A DNA stretch of 64,000 bases from Blepharisma japonicum (GCA_949751835.1 CATKHK010000045.1:186001-250000); one strand, 5' to 3'. Counted from the first letter of the stretch, positions 14,714-26,570 are shown. Numbers and translations are program-made. Notes: a model not told the origin generated them from the letters alone.

Positions 14714-15289
14714 ATGTTTATATTTGATTGGATTTATAGAATTTTGGAGTATGCAGGGGTCTATCAAAGAAATCGTAATCTCATATTCCTTGGATTAGAC
14801 AACTCTGGAAAATCCACACTTTTATGAAGATTAAAAGAAGATAAACACAAGCATATAGAGCCTGGACAGAGTCCTCTGCAATCAGAAGAATTTGTAATAG
14901 AAAATATAAGATTCCGTGTATTTATGCCTTCTCCTTATTGAAAACCAAGAATTTTGAAAGAATATTTAGCTGTTGCAGATGGAGTTATTTTTATCGTTGA
15001 CTCTTCAGATAGAGAAAGATTTGAGGAATCTAAAAAAGAGCTTGATATGTTTTTAAGAGCAGAAGAGCTTAAAAGTGTCCCCTTTGCGATACTAGGAAAT
15101 AAAATTGATTTGGTGGATGCTGTAAGTGAAGAGGAGCTAAGGCTTGAACTAGGTCTGGACACTTATGGATGTATTGAGAATGATGAAAATGCTTCTGAAG
15201 GCGCAAGACCTGTTAAATTTTTTATGTGTTCAGTAGCCAAAAAATGAGGATATCCTGAAGCTTTTAAATGGCTAAGCCAGTATGTATAG
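14714..15289 (+). CDS. Divergent SAR1-like small GTPase, degenerate switch regions
   Basis: 191 residues, with three in-frame TGA codons read as Trp. The N-terminus [13 protein letters not shown] matches the SAR1 amphipathic helix. The G1 loop GLDNSGKST and the G4 motif GNKID are intact, and the C-terminus (WLSQYV) is SAR1-like. The switch II signature DLGGH of SAR1 is replaced by MPSPY with a one-residue deletion, so the glycine and the catalytic histidine are absent. Switch I is also altered. The gene lies 154 bp before an intact SAR1 paralogue in the same orientation, which points to a tandem duplication. It can probably still bind nucleotide but not cycle normally. A regulatory, decoy or GTP-locked role is possible. 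It remains a full-length open frame, so decay has not yet broken it. Confidence 0.85.
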
Positions 15290-15443
15290 TAATTAATAAT
15301 TTAACTGCAATTATAAGTTACAAGCTAAAGACAATTAGGTTTTAAATATCTAAGAATAACGAATTTATCTTCAAACATAGGATTTTAAAAATGAAGTCCA
15401 TATTATGCTCCCCATTTTGCAATTAATATAAAAATTATACCAA

Positions 15444-16022
15444 ATGTTTCTATTTAACTGGATTTATAATGCTCTTAGCTATTTAAGCCTCTATCACAAG
15501 AATGCCAAGCTTGTCTTCCTTGGTTTAGATAATGCTGGAAAATCAACACTCCTCAAAATGTTAAAGGATAATGAATTTTCAGAATTATTACCTACAACTC
15601 ATCCTCAATCAGAAGAACTTATAATGGGAAACATTCAGTTCCATACTTTTGACCTTGGAGGACACGAAAGCGCGAGAAAAATCTGAAAAGACTATTTTGG
15701 GCTTGCAGATGGAATTATTTTTGTATTAGACTCTTCAGATCGAGAAAGATTTGAATCAGCAAAATATGAGATTGATGAGCTATTAAAAATGGAAGAACTA
15801 CAAAATGTCCCCATTGCAGTTTTAGGGAATAAAATTGATTTGGATGAAGCTGCAAGCGAAGATGAGCTAAGGTTTGAATTAGGAATTCAAAGCTATGGAT
15901 TGATTGGGAAAAGTGGAAAGCTTCCTGAAGAAGTAAGACCAGTTGAACTTTTTATGTGTTCAGTTAGAAGGAGAACTGGATATGCAGAAGCATTTAGATG
16001 GTTGAGTCAGTTCTTGGAGTAA
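15444..16022 (+). CDS. SAR1: SAR1, COPII coat GTPase
   Basis: 192 residues. SAR1 recruits SEC23/24 at ER exit sites to start COPII budding. Visible features are the N-terminal helix [17 protein letters not shown], the P-loop GLDNAGKST, switch II DLGGH with the catalytic His, NKID, and the C-terminal FRWLSQFLE block typical of SAR1. One in-frame TGA encodes the conserved Trp of RKIWKDY. The usual switch I sequence PTxHPTSEEL reads [10 protein letters not shown] here, so the Mg-coordinating Thr of the family is Gln. The start is the only ATG that gives the SAR1 amphipathic helix. It is the intact member of the tandem pair. Confidence 0.95.
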
Positions 16023-16376
16023 TTTTAATTGCATAATCAATATAAAAAAATTTTGTTTTATAGGATAAAGAAACTTTGAATGAAAAATATGGTGACTTAT
16101 TTTAAGGATAAGGAATATTCTACCCTTTTTTATATTTGTAAAGAGCAAACACTAGACTCGAATTCTTGTGGCTAATTGGCTAATTTGTACAGGCTTCTAT
16201 TTTATATATTTTGGAGGAAGTAATTTGGCTTTCTTCCTTGTTTAAACCTCTAATTTTATCATATTTATTTCAGCTATCATTTAAATAATACAAGCATTAG
16301 CTTTTAGACAGCTATTAATCTAAATAATTTTGTATTATGCGTTTATATATCAACAATATTTTTGCTTTTATTATAA
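16023..16376. other. 354-bp intergenic spacer
   Basis: A+T-rich, with TAA/TAG in all frames. I see no gene, tRNA or repeat. It should hold the SAR1 3' end and the promoter of the next gene. Confidence 0.6.
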
Positions 16377-17540
16377 ATGTCAAGAAGACGAGGCTATACT
16401 GATACAAGCATTCCAAAATCTCCACAATGCACTCCTCTTTATACATCCTCCGCATTGCTTATCCCCGATGCAAGCCCTCCATCTGCATCATCATTCAACA
16501 TTCCTCACTCTTTGACAACCTATAATAAAAAATCCGCTTATAAATCTCCAAATTCTTCCCTTAATACAAGCCTCACAGGGTCTCCTGTTATTCAGTCAGA
16601 TTATTTAGAAACCACAACATCAGGTAAAGATTTTTCCTTTACATCAAAAATAATCCTGGATCTAAAATTAGAGCTTAAACAAAAAGAATATCATATTAAT
16701 GAACTTGAAAAATTAGTTGAACAAATGACGATTACTTTAGATGAATTCGAGAATAAAATTGAACTGCTTGCACAAGAAAACGAAAAGCTCAAGGGAAAAT
16801 ATAAAAACAGACAAACAAATGATATGGCTAAATTAGCTGAAAAATGAGAAAAAGAATTAATTAAAAGAAACGAAGAAATTAGGAACTTGGAAAAGGTTTT
16901 TGAAGAAAAAGAGAAAAAAAATAAAATAATGATGAGCATTGAATTAGAAAACTTGAAAAAAATTATTCAAGAGAAAAATAGGGGAATGAAAGAATTAGAA
17001 CTTCAAATAATAAGAAAAGATGATAAAATTAGAAATAGATCGTCAGGTACAATAAATAGAGTTCAATCTTTGCAGGAAGCAAGAAGTGAAGGAAATTTTA
17101 AAAATTTTCGAAGGTCTGTTATAATTGATTTAGATCAAAATGAAATTAAACAAGAAGAAGAAAAATTATTTACTCAAAAGATACAAGAACTTGAAAAAAT
17201 AAACGAAATATTATCAGCAGAAAATTCAAAATTGCTTGAAGAAAATGAAATGCTGATGAAGCAGGGTGATGGAGGAAATTTATTATATTTTTCTTCAGAT
17301 ATCAAAAAAATAAAGCGAGATGTTTCTCAAACATTGAGTGTTCTTAAAGAGCTTAAAGAAGGTAAACAAGTTAATTTAAAGGTAATTTTGATGGGAGAAG
17401 AAAATAATTATACTAAATCTTCAGCCCATCAAATTTCTCGAGATTTGATAGGCATAAAAAATGATTTAGATTCCATAAGAAGCATTATAGCAGATATTTA
17501 CTCTGATCATACTGAAGGAAACCTTTGTGTAACCCAATAA
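16377..17540 (+). CDS. Coiled-coil protein with Ser/Pro-rich N-terminus
   Basis: 387 residues, one in-frame TGA (Trp) after residue 156, TAA stop. Residues 1-90 are basic and Ser/Thr/Pro-rich with several SP/TP pairs, a low-complexity tail likely to be phosphorylated. From about 95 the protein is a long heptad-rich coiled coil (for example LKQKEYHINELEKLVEQM), interrupted near 235-260 by a basic segment. A second helical block around 285-380 is acidic and leucine-rich. I recognise no catalytic domain. The layout resembles cytoskeletal or basal-body scaffold proteins, but no family can be named. The start ATG at 16377 is the first in this frame. Confidence 0.85.
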
Positions 17541-17585
17541 ATATGCTAATTATAAATATTTATTATATGCAAGTCATTAAATTAA

Positions 17586-20018
17586 TTATTCTTTTTTCAA
17601 TGTTGGTGTAGCAATACTTTCACCTTTTGATTTATCAAATATCTGTGCAAAGACTTTTAATTTCTTGGTAGGTCCATTTTTATCGAAGTCTAGCTCTCTT
17701 GATGATTTTTGAGGCAAAATTATACTTATACTATTGCTGTGTGATGGAGATTCACTTACTGCAAACAGTGCTTTTGTTCTAGGAGTTAAAAATGGAGACT
17801 TTATAGGAGATTTCGGAACAGTGAGTCCTAAAGTGGGCTGTGCAAATTGTATTGCTGGGATAACAGCTCTTAATGGGCTTTCTGGACATAACTGCCCAAT
17901 TCTGGGCAAATCCATAAAGCAGTTCGACTTTAACTTATCTTTCATTGAAGGTATATAAATTTTATTATAAAATTTAATAATATCTTCATATCGGCCTGGC
18001 TCAATATAAACATGATTAAATAATCCTTCCTCCTCATAATAGAATAAATTATATTTATCCATAAGTATTTTGAAGCTCATAGGGAATTCAGTTAATTTAC
18101 AAATTCCATAAATTGTACATAAAATTAGCTGATCTAAATGCCTATTTATTAGTATTTCAGTCCTTTCACTTAATAAATATTTTAAGCTGCTTCAAATTTT
18201 TTCTTTAGTTTGCTCTTGGATATTTAATGCGCTAGTCAAATCCAAAATTTTTTGAGCAGCTTGACTCAAAAATCTCCTAAAAAACATTTCAAATGATTTA
18301 TGGTTTATATCGCAAGATTCATTATTTGAAATTACTTGTCTAATTACACCATAAACTGGGCTATTTTCTTTCCATCCTAAATGAGAAAGAATTTTTATTT
18401 CGATTTCTTTGAAATGTCTTTTTAATTGAAGCGGCATTGAGCTATCAATTTTCCCAAATTTATTAATTTGCTTCCAAAACTCAAAAGGAAGGACACTGGT
18501 AAAATTTAAAACATCTTCAAATGTTATAGAAGTTACACTATAGGCATACAAAATTGATTCTAAACAGCACGCATAAAGAGATTGGTGAAAAACATCTTTT
18601 TTTAAGACTAATAAAACATTTTCCAGTTCTGCTTTACTCTCTTCTTCCTTTATCATTTTAATTAAATAGCACTCATAAAGTTTTTTAACCTCCTGCACTT
18701 TATGGTTACTTTTTGATGTAGATGGAGCTATCATTCCATCAATTGAGTCAAAATACTGAACTAGGCACCCTCTGTCACTATGATTAATGCTAATTACCCC
18801 TCTTTGAATAAATAAATTCTCTATTATATTGCTTTGTCTCTCCAATCTAGCTTCAATTTCATCAGCAATATCTGGGCTTAAGTTTTTGCAAATTTCTCTA
18901 AGCTGATAATCAAGATTTTCATCCAAAACATTGGAAAGCCATATATTCATTTCCATAGCAGAAGTCATGGGAGTAGGAGGAACTATAAATGGGGAGGTTT
19001 GAGCAGGAATTTCATTCAGATTCGAATGAATATCAATTTTATTTTCATTTTCGTCCCAATTAAGTGTTTTGCCATTTACTCCTTTTTTAACGATTCCTCT
19101 TCTTGTAAATGGCGTCAACCCCATTCGGCTTTTCATAGGGGTAGCAATTTTATTGGTTGGACCAGATAAATCTCTCTCATCAATATCGTCCAAATTCATC
19201 GATTTCTGATAGTAAGCTTCTAAGCTGGTGATATTGAAATTTATCACATTCTCTGCGAAAATTCTGGCGGTTTGGTGATTAACATTGTATTTAATAAGCC
19301 CCTGTTCTTTCATTTGAACAATAAAGTGAGACAGCTTCTCAATCCAAGGCAAAGCTTGGTCTGCTTGGGCTTGAAGAAGCGAGCACAGATAAGGGAGAGC
19401 TGATGCATTCATAGCGACGGATACAGAATTTGGCAAATTAGTAAGAACTAAATGCAAAACACTAATAATCAAGCATCCAAAATTAAAAAAATCTCCATTT
19501 CTGCCTAGCAAATAAGCTCTTGCTGTAATTAGTAGGAGCCACGCTGTATGGAAAATTTGATGGATATATTCCACATCACCTTGAAAATTAATTTTTTTTC
19601 ATATTTCCTGGAATTTTTTATAGATTAATAGAGATCTCGCAAAGCTCTGTATCATCCTATGAATATCATGCGATAAAGGTTCGGGGATGTTTACAATTGA
19701 AATAAACTCTTTTAACTGGTGAATCATAGAGTTCATATCATAATCGGAGGAAATTTTAATTATTTGAGATAGACTGAGCATATCTCCTTTGATTTCTTCA
19801 CCTTCAACTGTATGAAGGACCACGGATTTCGAAGCCACAAGAATGGCACACTTTTTGACATTATTGGCTTTGGTTTCGCTCCAGTGAGGATCGTGCTGCT
19901 TAAAATAGGCGTACATCTGTTGTGCTTCCTCTAACGTCTGTCGACCAATATTTTGAATACCTTCTAAATTCTGCATAAAATCATTCTCTTGGACATTCGC
20001 GGCTAAATCTCCACTCAT
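17586..20018 (-). CDS. Retinoblastoma-family pocket protein
   Basis: 810 residues, continuous except for in-frame TGA codons. The N-terminal part (about 25-210) resembles the RB N-terminal domain, including HTAWLLLITARAYLLGRNGD. Pocket A covers roughly 230-480. Pocket B includes RHLDQLILCTIYGICK near residue 625, closely matching the B-box cyclin fold of RB1 and RBL proteins. The C-terminal tail has clustered TP/SP sites (SPIKSPFLTPRTK), the expected cyclin-dependent kinase targets. By family it would bind E2F/DP and LxCxE proteins to restrain S-phase genes. Its 3' end lies 45 bp from the convergent coiled-coil gene. It is an RB/RBL orthologue in the broad sense; a closer assignment is not possible. 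Confidence 0.9.
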
Positions 20019-20155
20019 TTTTTATTACTTCGCGCCAATTATAATCATAAAGGTTAAAAGAAGGCCAGAAAATTAGATGAATATTTTAATAACGTGAAAA
20101 TAACAATATTGTAAATTCCATATTAATTAAGGCTTAATTTGAATAATATCTTTAG

Positions 20156-20767
20156 TTAGGCTGATAATTCTAGCTCTGTCACTCCATTCTGAATATTTCT
20201 TACCTTGTCAGCGATTTTGATGATGAATTCAGGCTGAGCAACTAAAAACCTGGTCTTCACCTCATTCACGCATTTTTTGGCGACTTCCTTGGCTTCCTCA
20301 AGAGTGATGTTCTAAATAAAATTTACAGGACTCCACCAATTGTCTAAAAGCCCGAGAATAAAAGATCCAGCATGACCATGAGACCCCACACGAATTTTTT
20401 GAACCACGCCTAAGTAGTCAAGATAATATAGGGAAGGGCCATTTTCATCAAAGCCTGCTAATAGCATATCAGTATATGATGGGCTTTTTCTCAGACCTTC
20501 TGCAACGTAAGTTCTTATAAAATGAGCAGTACCATGAGTGCTTAATTTGATTCCATTCCTGAGATGGTATAAATGCATGTTCTTTTGCATTAAACTTCCG
20601 AAATCAGAACGAAGATTGGGATCTCCAGCTGTTGCTAAAAGTTTATTGTTGTCGATTGAAAAAATTTTATCTTCAGAGTCTGTAAGTCTCACAATAGAGA
20701 AATTAGTTGAGCGGTCGGCACCTAATAGAACGAAATCTGCCCCAACAAAGCCGAAGATGGTGTCCAT
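20156..20767 (-). CDS. PSMB2: 20S proteasome subunit beta-4 (PSMB2/Pre1)
   Basis: 193 residues after removal of two 15-nt introns, 20312-20326 (GTAAATTTTATTTAG) and 20189-20203 (GTAAGAAATATTCAG). The protein starts MDTIFGFVGADFVLLGADRS with no threonine-releasing propeptide, as in the inactive beta-4 subunit. The second intron is in phase 0, is a multiple of three and has no stop, so it could be read through as VRNIQ. Removing it restores IADKNGV, matching the family's IIDKNGI near the C-terminus. Length fits the ~200 residues of the family. It is a non-catalytic structural subunit of the core particle. It is divergent from the next gene, with a 158-bp shared promoter space. Confidence 0.95.
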
Positions 20768-20925
20768 TTTATGATTATTTTCTGTGACATAATGATATGA
20801 AAAGGCTACTTGAATTAGTGATTAAAATACTTGTTTGTGAGAATTTAGGTATATTTTGCACGTTTAATATATTTGAAAGATCGTAATAAATGTATTTTTA
20901 AACATAAAAATAATCTCATATAAAT

Positions 20926-23900
20926 ATGCAAGTTAAAGAAGATATAGCGAAATGGCTTCGTAATGCTGGGATTATTGATGAGCTACCTCCTGCATTCGGA
21001 CCTAATAAAATAATTCAATTAGATGCGTTCACCACTCAGCATCTAGAGTCAGGTCAACTTATATTACCCCTCATAAGACGGTTACACACGATCATGTCTG
21101 CGAATAATAGAGAGGTTTCATCGTTACCAGAATCAAAAGCAATGAAAACAGCAGACTCAGCATCAGCGAAACTGTACAATTGAAAAATAATTTACAGAGC
21201 ATTAGATGCTGTTGGCGTAAATGTTGATGAAGACAAAAAGCTTTTGATAATGGCTGGGGATAATGACATTGTCATTGAAATCTTAGAAGAAATAATGGAA
21301 AAAGAGAAATCCTCACAAAGATTTCTACCTAAAATTTCAAGCACCCCTACGCTAAAGAAAAAAGGGAAAAAACCAAAAATCGCAAAAGATGGAGCGCTTT
21401 ATATTGACAGCGTCAATGTCTATAGAGGCTTAGATAGCACAGATACATGCTTGGAGTTTTTATTGGTCACATTTTGCCAATATTTTGAATTAAAACCAAA
21501 GCAAGCTGCAGGCTTATTAACTCAAGGAAATAAATATCTTGCCCACATAATTGTCAAAGGCCTTAAAGGAAGTTTAAAGCCTATCTATTCATGGTATAAA
21601 ACGATTTTTGAACATCTAAGCCGCTTGACAGATCTCATGATAAATGAGGAACCAAATGGGTCAATTAAGCTTGTGCTTTCTGCTTTTAGGCCTGGGTTTT
21701 TAAGTAAAAATGAAGATATTGCTCATGTCTGCTGTGATGTATACAACAGCTTATTCGAAGTACTCATAGAGAAAAATATGATGGGTGCTTTATGGGACTG
21801 ATTTCAGTCTGAAGGAGTCAGTGCTTGTGTGATTTCTTTGCAGAGACTTCGAGAAGGAATCGCAAATAATATCACTGATCTCTTTGTAAAATTTGGCCCA
21901 GACAATCTGAATAACATTGTATGCAATATAATGAGAGAAACAGCAGAAAATAGTAAAACTTATCTTTCTCTCTTGCAAACTCTGTTTGAAGGGTTAATAA
22001 ATCATAAAGAAGTTTTCAAAAGAAGTGGGCTATTTGATTATTATATAGGAACTGTATTGAGAGAAGGCGACTATGACTCAAATAAAGATTTAAGTACCAG
22101 ACATATTGGGATAAATTTGCTTTGCAATATGTGGATGGAGTATCAAGAATATTTCAAAACCAGAGAAGACATTACTAGCTCGTTTTTAAGTGTCCTTAAA
22201 CGTGGATGCCGTGATAAATCATGGATGATTCGCATAAGCTGCTTATCAAGACTTTTCGCATTGTTGGATTCCTTTTACGAGACGAAAAATCTTTATGCTC
22301 CAATTCTTTTTAAAACGCTTACATTTTTACTAATAGAAAATTACAGCTCTGAAACTATGAGAGAGTTTATTATGAGCAACATGATTCAGCTTTTAGAACA
22401 AATCCAAAGCTTGCCTGTAGGAATTATTGTTGAGCCTTTATTCAAGCAGCTTCAAATCCTTGAAGAAATTTCTATGAATATTTTCGATTTTGATTTTTAT
22501 ATTGCAATCGCAAGGCATCCAAGGATTTCTTCAGAAAATGCAGTGCAGATGTTGGATTCATTAGGAAGGGTTTATTTAAACGATATTCAATTTTCCAAAG
22601 CAGCTTCTACTCCATTTGTTTTGTTAACATCTAGGTTTTTTGATAAGCCAATTGTACAAGAATATATTGTAAAATACTTGCAAGTTGCATTGAATATGAT
22701 AGTTGCTTCTGAAAAACAGAAAAAACCGCTGCAAAAGAAGCTGCCTAGATATTTAAATCAGCCTGTAGTTTTAGGGCAACCACTTACAGTTGAAGATTTT
22801 GATGAAGAAACAACAATTCTTCACAAGCGAAATTTAATATTAGATTTAACAGCCAAGCTTATGAAGCTTGAAAATTCAGATTTTAACGAAAAAATTAAAT
22901 TAATTCTGTTGCAAGGAAATCGGACTGTAAAAAGATCAACAGGGAATAATTTTAAAGGCTTTGAGGTACTGTTAGAAATAATTGGAAACAGTGACGAAAT
23001 GATAAGAGAATATGAAAGCCAAAATATGTCGATTATGCCATATAGAGAAGCCTTGAGTGATAGAGCTGAGTCAGGAATTATGTCTCCAGCAATTTATCGA
23101 CCTCCACCAATAACAGGTAAAATTGCGGATGATTTGGAAAAAATCAAGCATAAAAAAATACAATCAGAAAAAGCGAAAAAAGAACAGGAGACATTTTTTA
23201 AAAATAAATCAATGAAAATGCTACAATCATCAAGAACAGTTATTGAAAGAAGAAAAATCGAGCTAGGACTTTCAGAGACTGCTTTGATTGCACCTAAAAT
23301 CCTCCCAGAAATTGGAGGAAATATGTATTACATAGATTTGAATGAAGAACCTCCAAATGAAGTCAGCATAATTTCAAAAATAACTAAAAGATATGCACTA
23401 CCACTAAGTTTGCTGTATAGAAAATACCAGAAATATCAGAAAATATCAAAAAATAGCACTGAGCTACATAAAATTCCTCTAGAAGATGTCATAAATGAAG
23501 CTCAAATTTTACTTTTATTGAAAGATCATTGTATTTTTGGTCAATTTATGAAAAGAGAAGACGCAATTTGGATTATTAAAGAATGCGCTAAAAGAGACCA
23601 AAAATCAGAATTAACATTTGACATGAAAGGGTTTGTAGGAATTCTCATACAAGTTGCAGGGAATCTTGCAAGCAACTATAAATCCCAGGCAATTTTACCA
23701 ATATCCTATAACTACTACAGCTTATTAATGGAGTTTAGAAATAATGGTGGCAAAGCTACATGAATTTATGATGAGCCAGACCCAGGAAATGGAGACAGAG
23801 AAGTAGTCAAATATTTGAACTCTATGCTAAAAGAAAACCCAGAATATGAAATGCCTCCTAATTATCAAAAATTCACAGATCATGATATAGAGCTCTCATA

Positions 23901-25338
23901 TTTTATCCCAGAGGAAATTGGGCTCAAAGAATCTCAAAAAGATTCTATCGAAATATTAGATGAACTTTTATTTGATACTTTGGGTGTTCATTTTCTCCAC
24001 CCTCAGCTTTCTTTAACTCCTATAACGCGTGCAAGAGGTTATAAACCAATGAAAGCCCAGAGCCCTCGGCATAAAATTCTTCCTCCCTCTTTGCCTCCTT
24101 ATATAAACCTTTCGTCCGTCATTCGTTTTGAACTTTCACAATTGATAAATCGATATCCTACAGATCATGCCATTGAATGCGCCAAAGTATTAGAGGATTT
24201 ATTATACAGCGTCGAAATAAATAGTGCAACTTTAGTCTCAGTTTCCCCTCTTCCTCCTAGTAAAATTCAAAACCAAATTTTGCTCAAAAAGGAAATGGAA
24301 GCTGCTGCACAAAGACTGAATCAACAGAAATCCGAAGAAAAATACCAAAAAATTAAAAAACAAACAGAAGCTGAACATCAAAAATTGAAAGAAGAAAAAG
24401 AAAGGAAAGAAAGGGAAGAACAGAAGCTAAAAGAAGAACAAGAAGCAAGAGAAAACGAAAGAAAAATGAAAAAGGAAGAAAAATTAAAAGAAAGAATAAA
24501 AGAAAAAAAGAAAATGGTGCAGAATTGGAAAGAAATTAAAGAAAAAGAAGAGGCTGAAAAACTAGAAAAGGAAGAGATGGGAAAAAGACGGAAGGAAAGC
24601 CAAAGAGAAGAAATTGAGAGAAAGCTGAAGGAAAGAACTCAAAATATGATTGCTGAAATGAAAAAAATCACTCAGGAGAAAGAAGAAGCAAAGAAAAAAG
24701 CTTTAGAAAGTGAGGAAAATAATAAAGAAAAATTAAATGAGCTGAAAATGAAATCTATGAAGTTTATAGATAAGCAAAGGGAAAAAAGAAGCCAAGAGTA
24801 CAAAGAAAAACTAGCACTAAATCAACTGTCAGTAGACCATGAAATTAGATCAGTTCTTGAAGAATTTTCTAAGTCTTTAGAAGTTTTATTTGATATTTTG
24901 GCTAAATCTTCGAAAAAATCTCAAATTGAAGCCTCATGCGGACTTGATTATGCGGGATTTCTTAAGTTTGCTCTCAATTTTGTCTTGATCCCTGGAATTA
25001 TTCCACAAGAAAGGCTTCTTAAAATATTTAGAGCAATTACCAAAGATAAAGTTTCTGACCAAAGCATTTTATCTTTTCCAGAATTTGAAGAAGCTCTAAT
25101 AAGGATCGCTGCTTATGGCCAAGATTATATTCATAGATTTATCAAAAAGCCTGTCGAGTCTTCTGATCTATTAAACTGCACTGGCGACACTTTAAGAGGA
25201 TTATTAAAATATATGAATTTAACCCAAGACTCAAAAGAAACAATGGTCCTAATGCAACAAATAATTATCTCTAAGCCCTTAATAGCCAGAGATCGTAAAA
25301 AACTTGCCATCGACATTTTGCATGAAAATTCCAATTAA
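20926..25338 (+). CDS. CH-like / HEAT-repeat / coiled-coil protein, probably ciliary
   Basis: 1,470 residues in one frame, with TGA codons at 21181, 21799 and 23761 read as Trp. Residues 1-120 look like a calponin-homology-like (CLAMP/SPEF type) domain: IAKWLRNAGII at the start and NWKIIYRALDAVGVNV with MAGDNDIVIEILEEI at its end. Residues about 180-690 are alpha-helical and HEAT/ARM-like. About 1120-1300 is a long, highly charged single helix or coiled coil (KKEEKLKERIKEKKK). The last 150 residues are helical, with EF-hand-like spacing but no calcium loops. CH-like plus helical-repeat layouts are common in axonemal proteins, which is the basis for the ciliary guess. The exact family is not recognised. 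Confidence 0.85.
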
Positions 25339-25388
25339 TGATTTTTATTATTAACTAGCTAATTTACATTTTCTAAAAGAATTATATA

Positions 25389-26243
25389 ATGGATATTGAA
25401 GCAATCATAGCGTGGATTTTAAAAAACCCTCAGCGATACCCAGGGATGCATTCAAGATCTCAGCCCCGTTCTAATCCTTCTTTAAAACCTCTTGAGCCAG
25501 CTTCCCAAATGCAACTGATCTGGAAAGCCACAGTTGAATACGTCCATGAAAAACTGTTACAAGGAAAAGGCGTAAACATCCCAAACTTCGGAGCTTTCAC
25601 TTTCAGCATTGAAACTGAGCTCCCAAGGATTGGGTCTATCAATCCCAATCTTGGAGACATAAATGAGCAGAGACTAGAAAGGCATCATCTCCATAAGAAT
25701 TATCCCATCTTTGTTCCTGATGCATCTCTTCAATATGTATTGTCAAGATATCATGGCAAGAATTTCTTAGAAAAGCCTGCAAGTCAAAGCTCGATTTATC
25801 AAAGAGGCTTTCAAATGATTTATTGCAACCCAGTACCGATTTCTATGGCATGCTATTTAGAAAAAAATGTAGTCAGAGACACTCATAATGCAATATTTAA
25901 GGCTATTAAGGATCTAGCTAAATTAGGAAGAACTTTGCATATTCCCTTTGATTTTGCTGTCATTGCTATTAGCAATTTGGCATTAGATGCAAGATTTAGT
26001 AAAAATTTTACGAGGCAGGTGAATGAGAAAGGCTATGAGTTTAAGATGAGGAGGTCTGATGACCCTTGTGCGACGTTTTGGAAAACAACAACTCAGGCGA
26101 AGTGGAGACAGTCAACACTATCTCATTTGTGGACAGCTCCGAGCCAAGAAAGAACTCAAAATATGAATGAAAAAACACTTGCGCTGAAGATTATGAGTTT
26201 AGATTTGGCTAGTACCATAAGGCCACATACCACAGCTAATTAA
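25389..26243 (+). CDS. CCDC81-like HU-domain protein
   Basis: 284 residues, no TGA, no intron. Residues about 40-80 contain IWKATVEYVHEKLLQGKGVN followed directly by IPNFGAFTF, a close match to the eukaryotic HU domain of CCDC81 (bacterial HU/IHF fold used in centrosome/cilium proteins). A second, weaker helical domain with similar layout follows at about 135-200. The C-terminal 80 residues are basic and lack the coiled coil of animal CCDC81, so the protein is shorter. By family it is a centrosomal/basal-body or axonemal component rather than a DNA-binding protein. It starts 50 bp after the preceding gene. Confidence 0.8.
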   Translation: MDIEAIIAWILKNPQRYPGMHSRSQPRSNPSLKPLEPASQMQLIWKATVEYVHEKLLQGKGVNIPNFGAFTFSIETELPRIGSINPNLGDINEQRLERHHLHKNYPIFVPDASLQYVLSRYHGKNFLEKPASQSSIYQRGFQMIYCNPVPISMACYLEKNVVRDTHNAIFKAIKDLAKLGRTLHIPFDFAVIAISNLALDARFSKNFTRQVNEKGYEFKMRRSDDPCATFWKTTTQAKWRQSTLSHLWTAPSQERTQNMNEKTLALKIMSLDLASTIRPHTTAN

Positions 26244-26390
26244 TGAAAGTTATAAGTAGAAATAATTGACTCATAATCTATAACTATTCTAGATAAGACT
26301 ATCACTTATATTTTTAATATAACATAAGTTATAAGAAATTGGCAATATGAAATGATTAAAATTTCAAGAATTGCCTTTATAATAATTAAA

Positions 26391-26570
26391 ATGGAAAGAA
26401 AATACATGCTGCCTCCAACAGAGACGAGGCATACTCGGGTTGGCCCTCAATTTCAAGCCCAAATTCCTGGTGTTCGAGAGCGCCCTCAAAACCCCACAAA
26501 GCGTGAAGCAGAGCCCTTAGAACCATCTCCAGAAAAGCGTAAAAATAATGGAAATAACATGTTTAATTAA
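26391..26570 (+). CDS. 59-residue protein with ELM2-like core
   Basis: Starts MERKYMLPPTETRHTR and ends at TAA. The centre reads TRVGPQFQAQIPGVRERP, which matches the conserved VGxxYQAxIP core of ELM2 domains (RCOR, MTA, MIER, MIDEAS), the part that grips class I histone deacetylases. There is no SANT domain, and the rest is short, basic and Pro/Glu-rich. An upstream in-frame ATG at 26352 exists, but its sequence looks like leader. If real, it would be a minimal HDAC-binding microprotein. The gene fits between two compact neighbours and has coding-like codon use. ELM2 homology over so few residues is suggestive only. Confidence 0.6.
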   Translation: MERKYMLPPTETRHTRVGPQFQAQIPGVRERPQNPTKREAEPLEPSPEKRKNNGNNMFN

